DNA from: WRIS01 sp050945135
Lineage (GTDB): Bacteria; Actinomycetota; Coriobacteriia; Coriobacteriales; Eggerthellaceae
Reading direction: 5' to 3'
Length of the DNA stretch: 29,183 nucleotides
Assembly (NCBI GenBank): GCA_050945135.1
Contig: JBMNSJ010000026.1
Coordinates: 1 to 29,183 of the forward strand
Shown piece by piece: positions 25,426 through 29,183 of this stretch. Within the stretch, counting starts at the first letter, position 1; each line of letters begins with the position of its first letter. The translations under genes and the position numbers were made by a program. The notes under the pieces were generated by a model. The model was not told the DNA's origin, did not search any database, and saw only the letters and a program-made list of their open reading frames with translations.

Positions 25426-26637
25426 CTATTCACCGTCGTCGGCATGTACGCCACAGAAACGGCTTCCTGGACGTGCATGGTTGCGGCACCTTACGCCATC
25501 TTCACTCTCATGTGCGCACAAGATATCTTCTTCTCCGCCCACAACATCTTCGTCAATAAGGATGTTATCTCCGCTCATAGGCTCTCCCGCAAACGATGCA
25601 CTCTTGATATCGATGTGCCATCCGGTTAAGCGTGCGGCAAGCCTCGCATTTTGTCCCTCTTTTCCGATAGCCAATGAAAGCTGATCATCTGGAACAATAA
25701 CGGTTGCATAATGATTTTCCTCGTCAATATTGACGCGTGTAACCTTTGCTGGAGAAAGCGCGTTTGAGACATAGATTGAAGGATTCTCGTTCCACTGAAT
25801 AACGTCGACTCGCTCATTACGAAGCTCCTCAACAACCATGCGAACACGAGATCCCTTTGGCCCCACACAGGCTCCCACAGGGTCAAGATTAACTTCACGC
25901 GAAGCAACCGCTACTTTCGAACGAGCTCCAGGCTCACGGGCGATTGACTTGATTTCAACTAAGCCATCATAGATTTCTGGTACCTCTATCTCAAAGAGTC
26001 GACGAATCAAATCTGGATGAGTACGTGACACAACAATTGGCGGTCGAGCTTGATCGCCACGCATTTTTGGTGCATCAGAGTTTGGATCGCGTACCTCAAT
26101 GATGAGTGTCTTCAAACGTTGATTATGTCGATAGTGCTCGTTTGAGGGCCTCTCATTGCGTTCGTTTGGATTACGCTTGATGTCGTAATGCGGAAGCTCC
26201 GCCTCGACGCCGTCACGAATTTTAACAATCGTAAAATCAGGTGTTCCTTGCAAAACAGTACCGGTAACAAGATCGCCTACCCGACTGCGGAATTCCTCAT
26301 AAATACTTTGACGTCCTGCTTCACGAACAATAGAAGCAATGACACTTTTTGCATTTTGAGCAGCTATTCTGCTTACATCGGCAGGAGTAACATCACGCTC
26401 TTCAAATTCGGCGTATTCTCCGGTCTCCTCATCAGGCTCTCCCACCGGAACTAATTCATAGACATAAATGCGCCCTGATGAGCGATCGATGGTTACGCGA
26501 GCATCCCATTCTAAATCGAGAATATGCTGATAGCTTTTAGCAAGAGAAGCTTCGAGGCGCTCAATGAGATAAAACTCATCAATTTTTCTCTCGTGCGCTA
26601 ACGCTTGCAGAGCTTCTATCAATTCTGAACTAGCCAC
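25426..26637 (-). CDS. nusA: Transcription termination/antitermination factor NusA with C-terminal Cys/His motif
   Basis: A 403-residue NusA. Residues 1-116 form the RNA-polymerase-binding part, 117-205 an S1 domain, 230-295 KH1 (GPKGSRVRMVVEELRNE) and 300-350 KH2 (AIGKEGQNARLAARLTGW). No acidic repeat is present at the C-terminus; instead residues 374-398 contain C374, H376, C384, H387, C395 and H398 (RCRNHARPGSRFCGVH), which could bind a zinc ion. NusA controls pausing, termination and rRNA antitermination. It is second in the operon, 23 bases after rimP. Confidence 0.95.
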   Translation of the reverse strand: MASSELIEALQALAHERKIDEFYLIERLEASLAKSYQHILDLEWDARVTIDRSSGRIYVYELVPVGEPDEETGEYAEFEERDVTPADVSRIAAQNAKSVIASIVREAGRQSIYEEFRSRVGDLVTGTVLQGTPDFTIVKIRDGVEAELPHYDIKRNPNERNERPSNEHYRHNQRLKTLIIEVRDPNSDAPKMRGDQARPPIVVSRTHPDLIRRLFEIEVPEIYDGLVEIKSIAREPGARSKVAVASREVNLDPVGACVGPKGSRVRMVVEELRNERVDVIQWNENPSIYVSNALSPAKVTRVNIDEENHYATVIVPDDQLSLAIGKEGQNARLAARLTGWHIDIKSASFAGEPMSGDNILIDEDVVGGEEDILCAHESEDGVRCRNHARPGSRFCGVHADDGE

Positions 26638-26660
26638 AATCTTTCCTTTCGTTCCAACCC

Positions 26661-27131
26661 TTATGAATTGAACTCTATCGTGCCTTTTAGTTGGGCACGT
26701 TTAATGTTGTTAAAATCTATCTCGGTTGTAGTGTCTTCAATCGTAATCGAGACGTATTCCGCTGTTGCCTCTCCTAAGATTCCTGTCCATTTACTCCGCC
26801 CCTCAATCGGCTTCACCGTTTGAATAACAACGGTGCTTCCTTTGAAACGCTGGAAGTGTTCGACCGTTCGCAAGGGTCGATCTATGCCAGGCGAAGAAAC
26901 TTCAAGCGTATAGGCTCCGGGGAAAGGGTCGAGCTCATCCACAACTTCGTTAATCCACACCTGTGAAGAAGAGAGCTCGTCAAAACCCACTCCGTCTGGT
27001 ATATCAATGTAAACACGAATTGTAGGGGCCTTTTTTGCTCCGACAATTTCAACCGTAACAATTTCTATCCCTTTGTCGGTAGCCCTTTTTTCAAGCGACT
27101 CGACTAAAGAACGTTCTTTCTGCGTGAGCAC
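26661..27131 (-). CDS. rimP: Ribosome maturation factor RimP
   Basis: A 156-residue RimP, needed for 30S maturation. The family segment LEVSSPGIDRPL is plain, followed by an SH3-like C-terminal domain. The start is GTG at 27131, with GAGGAGG 8 bases upstream. It is the first gene of the operon, and its leader holds an intrinsic terminator ending 2 bases before the SD. Confidence 0.95.
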   Translation of the reverse strand: MLTQKERSLVESLEKRATDKGIEIVTVEIVGAKKAPTIRVYIDIPDGVGFDELSSSQVWINEVVDELDPFPGAYTLEVSSPGIDRPLRTVEHFQRFKGSTVVIQTVKPIEGRSKWTGILGEATAEYVSITIEDTTTEIDFNNIKRAQLKGTIEFNS

Positions 27132-27147
27132 TCAGGCCACCTCCTCA

Positions 27148-27180
27148 GATAAAAAGAAAGCGGGGTAAACCCACTTTCTC
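27148..27180 (-). terminator. Leader terminator upstream of rimP
   Basis: On the minus strand AGAAAG-T-GGG-TTTA-CCC-CG-CTTTCT is followed by TTTTTATC: a G/C-containing stem, a tetraloop and a T-run. No gene on the minus strand lies just upstream (the LysR gene is about 900 bases away, with a plus-strand gene in between), so this terminator acts on a leader transcript of about 150 bases of the rimP operon. NusA is encoded in this operon and acts on such structures. The reverse strand has no T-run. Confidence 0.75.
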
Positions 27181-27215
27181 GAAATAGCATACTGATTAAT
27201 GTCTTTGGCGCAGCT

Positions 27216-27241
27216 CTTAAATGCACCATCAGCTATTTAAG
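27216..27241 (-). repeat. Second hairpin in the rimP leader
   Basis: CTTAAAT and ATTTAAG pair as a 7-bp stem with a 12-base loop, 36 bases upstream of the leader terminator. It may be part of an attenuation switch; I could not draw a convincing competing antiterminator by eye. Confidence 0.35.
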
Positions 27242-27312
27242 CACATTCTCCTCGTTATGACCAGTCCTGCTTCCGACTTTCCGACAATCTCCATGCTTCG
27301 TCCGCAGCTAAC

Positions 27313-27342
27313 ACTATGATAAAATCTCATGAGCCAATTCAA
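27313..27342 (-). promoter_or_regulatory. Candidate promoter of the rimP operon
   Basis: The minus strand reads TTGAAT, an 18-base spacer and CATAGT: four of six matches to each hexamer. It overlaps the plus-strand promoter of the desulfoferrodoxin-like gene, so the two may compete. Transcription would begin near 27305, giving a leader of about 175 bases. Confidence 0.3.
27317..27325 (+). promoter_or_regulatory. Extended -10 promoter of the desulfoferrodoxin-like gene
   Basis: TGATAAAAT is an extended -10 box. Transcription would begin near 27331, after the ATG at 27329, which excludes that start and supports the ATG at 27383. Confidence 0.45.
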
Positions 27343-27382
27343 GGCGCAAAAGGTTTATTTACGTAAGCGAGGCTTTTACATC

Positions 27383-27958
27383 ATGAGTGAGTCAATCCAC
27401 GCCAATCCAAAAATGCTATCTTCGTGGAAACCCCGGATTTCATCTGAGGATATTCCTTTTTTTCATTGCTCAAGTTGCGGCAAAACGGTTATGGGTATCA
27501 ACTCTGAATCCCCTGCGCATTATACGGGAGGATCTCGCGATCCTATGCTAGTACTTCCTTATATGAACTGGGAGTCTCCGGGTAGCTGCTGCGGTAAAGA
27601 AATGGAACGCCTTGCACCAAAAAGCCTCTCTGATCTTCCCGATAGTATCAGCGCGGAGTATGAGATCACAGGTGGCTTTGGTGACAATCTCTTACGTTTC
27701 GAGTGGAAAAGCCCTGAAGAAGATCACCCAGATTGGGTAGCCCTCAAATCATTTACGGGTATGCAGCTTAAGTACTTGCTCCCCCAGCAAACTCCCCATT
27801 TTGTGTTTGCTCTTACCGAGACAGACTCCTATGCCTACTGCGCAGAAAGTCCTTGTCTTGAATGCATTTTCCATTGCAAAAGAGGAAACACGCTCTATGC
27901 TCACAGCTCAAAACACGGAATAGTGGCCATACCTATACACGAAAACAAGCCACGCTAA
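27383..27958 (+). CDS. Divergent desulfoferrodoxin (superoxide reductase-like) protein
   Basis: A 191-residue protein. The N-terminal part resembles a desulforedoxin-type iron site: FHCSSCGK (C29, C32) and GSCCGKEMERL (C69, C70), with about 20 extra residues between the pairs. The C-terminal part follows the superoxide reductase fold: HPDWVALKSFTGMQLKYL compares with the HYIEW...GVQRKYL region, and TDSYAYC with the YEYC ligand segment. Of the usual four His and one Cys of centre II, only H115 and C143 can be matched; the CNLHGLW ending has become CAESPCLECIFHC. The iron site may have been lost or rebuilt with the added Cys and His. Enzyme activity is uncertain. The ATG at 27383 is chosen from promoter position; a longer frame begins at 27329. 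Confidence 0.7.
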   Translation: MSESIHANPKMLSSWKPRISSEDIPFFHCSSCGKTVMGINSESPAHYTGGSRDPMLVLPYMNWESPGSCCGKEMERLAPKSLSDLPDSISAEYEITGGFGDNLLRFEWKSPEEDHPDWVALKSFTGMQLKYLLPQQTPHFVFALTETDSYAYCAESPCLECIFHCKRGNTLYAHSSKHGIVAIPIHENKPR

Positions 27959-28056
27959 ATTCTCGCTATATTGCCTGTACCTAAGCTTGCTGCATTGGCG
28001 TAATTCAACATGTGATTATGAGAATGTGCACGTGAGAAGCGAGTAAAACAACTAGT
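27959..28056. other. Gap between convergent genes
   Basis: A 98-base gap separates the desulfoferrodoxin-like gene and the LysR gene. CTCGCT near 27962 and AGCGAG near 28037 are complementary but far apart. No clear terminator is seen. Confidence 0.4.
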
Positions 28057-28935
28057 CTATTGTTGCTTTACGTATGAAATGAATGCATCGACCGCAGATG
28101 AGCGAAGTCGACGTTTATGGTAAGCAAGATACACGCAGTAAAACTCCTTGGGCACTTCGTCAACAGGAACAGTCACGAGATTCTTGAAGAGCTTGAGGCC
28201 AATTGACTCAAGCATCAAGCCAGAAACCCCTCCTTTAAAAGACAAAAAAGAAGCCATGGTAATGTCGTCATCGTAAATCTGAATAGAATTGTTCAGATGA
28301 TATTGCTCAAGCATCTGATGCACCTGTTCTCCGATAGGAGTTCCCCGACTATAGGTATATAGTTCTTCGTCGCGCAATTCCTCAAAGCTTATCTTGCTTC
28401 GTTGAGCAAAGGGATGGTCCTCTCTTACGCACAGCATTAATTCACGATAGAGCACAGGGTAATACTCGATTTCTGTTTCTTCATTTCGTTTCCCGCAAAA
28501 CACAACATCAAACAGATCATCGTGTAGACCACGCGTAAGGTAATTAGTAAATCCTTGGTAAATGTTTATTTGAATCTCAGAGCCATACTCAGCACTAAAT
28601 GAGTTTATTAAAGGATGAAGATATTCATCGAGTGTAGTAAAGGCAGTGCCAACATTAATTACGCCGCTGAGTGTATCTTTATGTTTCTGGATAGCAGCAA
28701 TTCCCTCTTCAAGCTTAGCAATCGATGCGCACACATACTCGTAGAACTCTATGCCATACACCGTAAGCTCCACCTTGCGCCCATCGCGCTGGAATAAGGG
28801 AACTTCAACTTCTCTTTCAAGCGAAGAAATGGCATCAGAGAGGGTTGGTTGCGTGATAAAAAGTTCTTTAGCAGCACGCGTATAGTGTTGTAATTCAGCA
28901 AGCTTTTTAAAGTAATACAACTGAGAGAGGTTCAA
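28057..28935 (-). CDS. LysR-family transcriptional regulator
   Basis: A 292-residue LysR-type regulator. The winged helix-turn-helix spans about residues 2-60 (YTRAAKELFITQPTLSDAI, then LFQRDGRKVELT); the substrate-binding domain covers about 88-290. The start is TTG at 28935, with GAAGGGA 9 bases upstream; a GTG at 28962 in the same frame lacks such an SD and would add residues foreign to the family. LysR regulators usually control a divergent neighbour, here beyond the right edge. The ligand is unknown. Confidence 0.88.
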   Translation of the reverse strand: MNLSQLYYFKKLAELQHYTRAAKELFITQPTLSDAISSLEREVEVPLFQRDGRKVELTVYGIEFYEYVCASIAKLEEGIAAIQKHKDTLSGVINVGTAFTTLDEYLHPLINSFSAEYGSEIQINIYQGFTNYLTRGLHDDLFDVVFCGKRNEETEIEYYPVLYRELMLCVREDHPFAQRSKISFEELRDEELYTYSRGTPIGEQVHQMLEQYHLNNSIQIYDDDITMASFLSFKGGVSGLMLESIGLKLFKNLVTVPVDEVPKEFYCVYLAYHKRRLRSSAVDAFISYVKQQ

Positions 28936-29097
28936 ATGCCCGATCCCTTCATGAGGTAGCACCTGGATTTTAGCACCTCAAGCATCTCAGGTCCATAAAT
29001 TGAGTAATAAGGGTTAAGGTATTAGTCCTACTACCTCTCATAAAATCTCATATTGAGGGTTATAGGAAAAAATGTGTTGATGACTAGTCCCAATCAT

Positions 29098-29143
29098 GAC
29101 GCCATGGATCTGAGGTGTGAAACTCACTCCAGACTATGGCGTC
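29098..29143. repeat. Inverted repeat at right edge
   Basis: GACGCCAT (29098-29105) and ATGGCGTC (29136-29143) pair, with further short pairing inside (TCTG with CAGA). No T-run follows on the plus strand. It may be a leader structure or regulator site for a gene starting near the right edge: an ATG at 29167 has GAGGGA 9 bases upstream, but only five codons remain in the window. Confidence 0.4.
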
Positions 29144-29183
29144 TCCCCATTGAGGGATGCTTTCATATGTTCGTTCTGAATAT

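Noticed and set aside
27132..27220. Possible leader peptide frame of about 40 codons running through the rimP leader terminator
   Set aside because: Its ATG has no SD and the frame runs across the terminator into rimP; probably chance.

Overview
The window looks like chromosomal core sequence from a fermentative anaerobe of moderate GC (roughly 46-49% by eye), most likely an actinobacterium of the class Coriobacteriia, possibly Eggerthellaceae. This placement is my inference, from the low GC, the ferredoxin-dependent oxo-acid chemistry and the gene neighbourhoods. I see no rRNA, tRNA, CRISPR array or insertion sequence.

Layout. (1) Positions 1-1311, minus: a helix-turn-helix protein of unknown role, cut by the left edge. 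(2) Positions 1502-7241, minus: an operon coding for a P-loop NTPase, a four-subunit 2-oxoacid:ferredoxin oxidoreductase of the VorB type (ferredoxin, alpha, beta, gamma), an XRE-cupin regulator and an AMP-forming acyl-CoA synthetase, closed by a terminator. (3) Positions 7523-9968, plus: a second XRE-cupin regulator and a second acyl-CoA synthetase, divergent from the operon, so the metabolic core is flanked by two versions of the same regulator/ligase pair. (4) Positions 10072-13989, minus: def-fmt-rsmB-glpX. (5) dnaG (minus) diverges from a dGTPase-family HD hydrolase, a YfcE-like phosphodiesterase and a LytTR regulator (plus, 16231-18923). (6) Positions 18939-27131, minus: the translation/RNA operon rimP-nusA-ylxR-infB-rbfA-nrnA-truB-ribF, with an intrinsic terminator in its leader. 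(7) A divergent desulfoferrodoxin-like protein (plus) and a LysR regulator (minus) end the window.

How the genes work together. The oxidoreductase interconverts 2-oxo acids with acyl-CoA plus CO2 and reduced ferredoxin. The two AMP-forming ligases link acyl-CoA to free acids. This could serve amino-acid fermentation or, given AMP-forming ligases, uptake of branched or aromatic acids followed by reductive carboxylation to amino-acid precursors. The cupin regulators may sense the acids or their CoA esters.

Most worth a second look: the doubled regulator/ligase cassettes and a palindromic operator candidate between them; the NTPase in the oxidoreductase operon; the leader terminator before rimP; a Cys/His cluster at the C-terminus of NusA; a desulfoferrodoxin-like protein that lacks most centre II ligands; and a LytTR regulator with a degenerate receiver domain. 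No intergenic stretch exceeds 300 bases; the longest are 7242-7522, 28936-29183 and 27132-27382.
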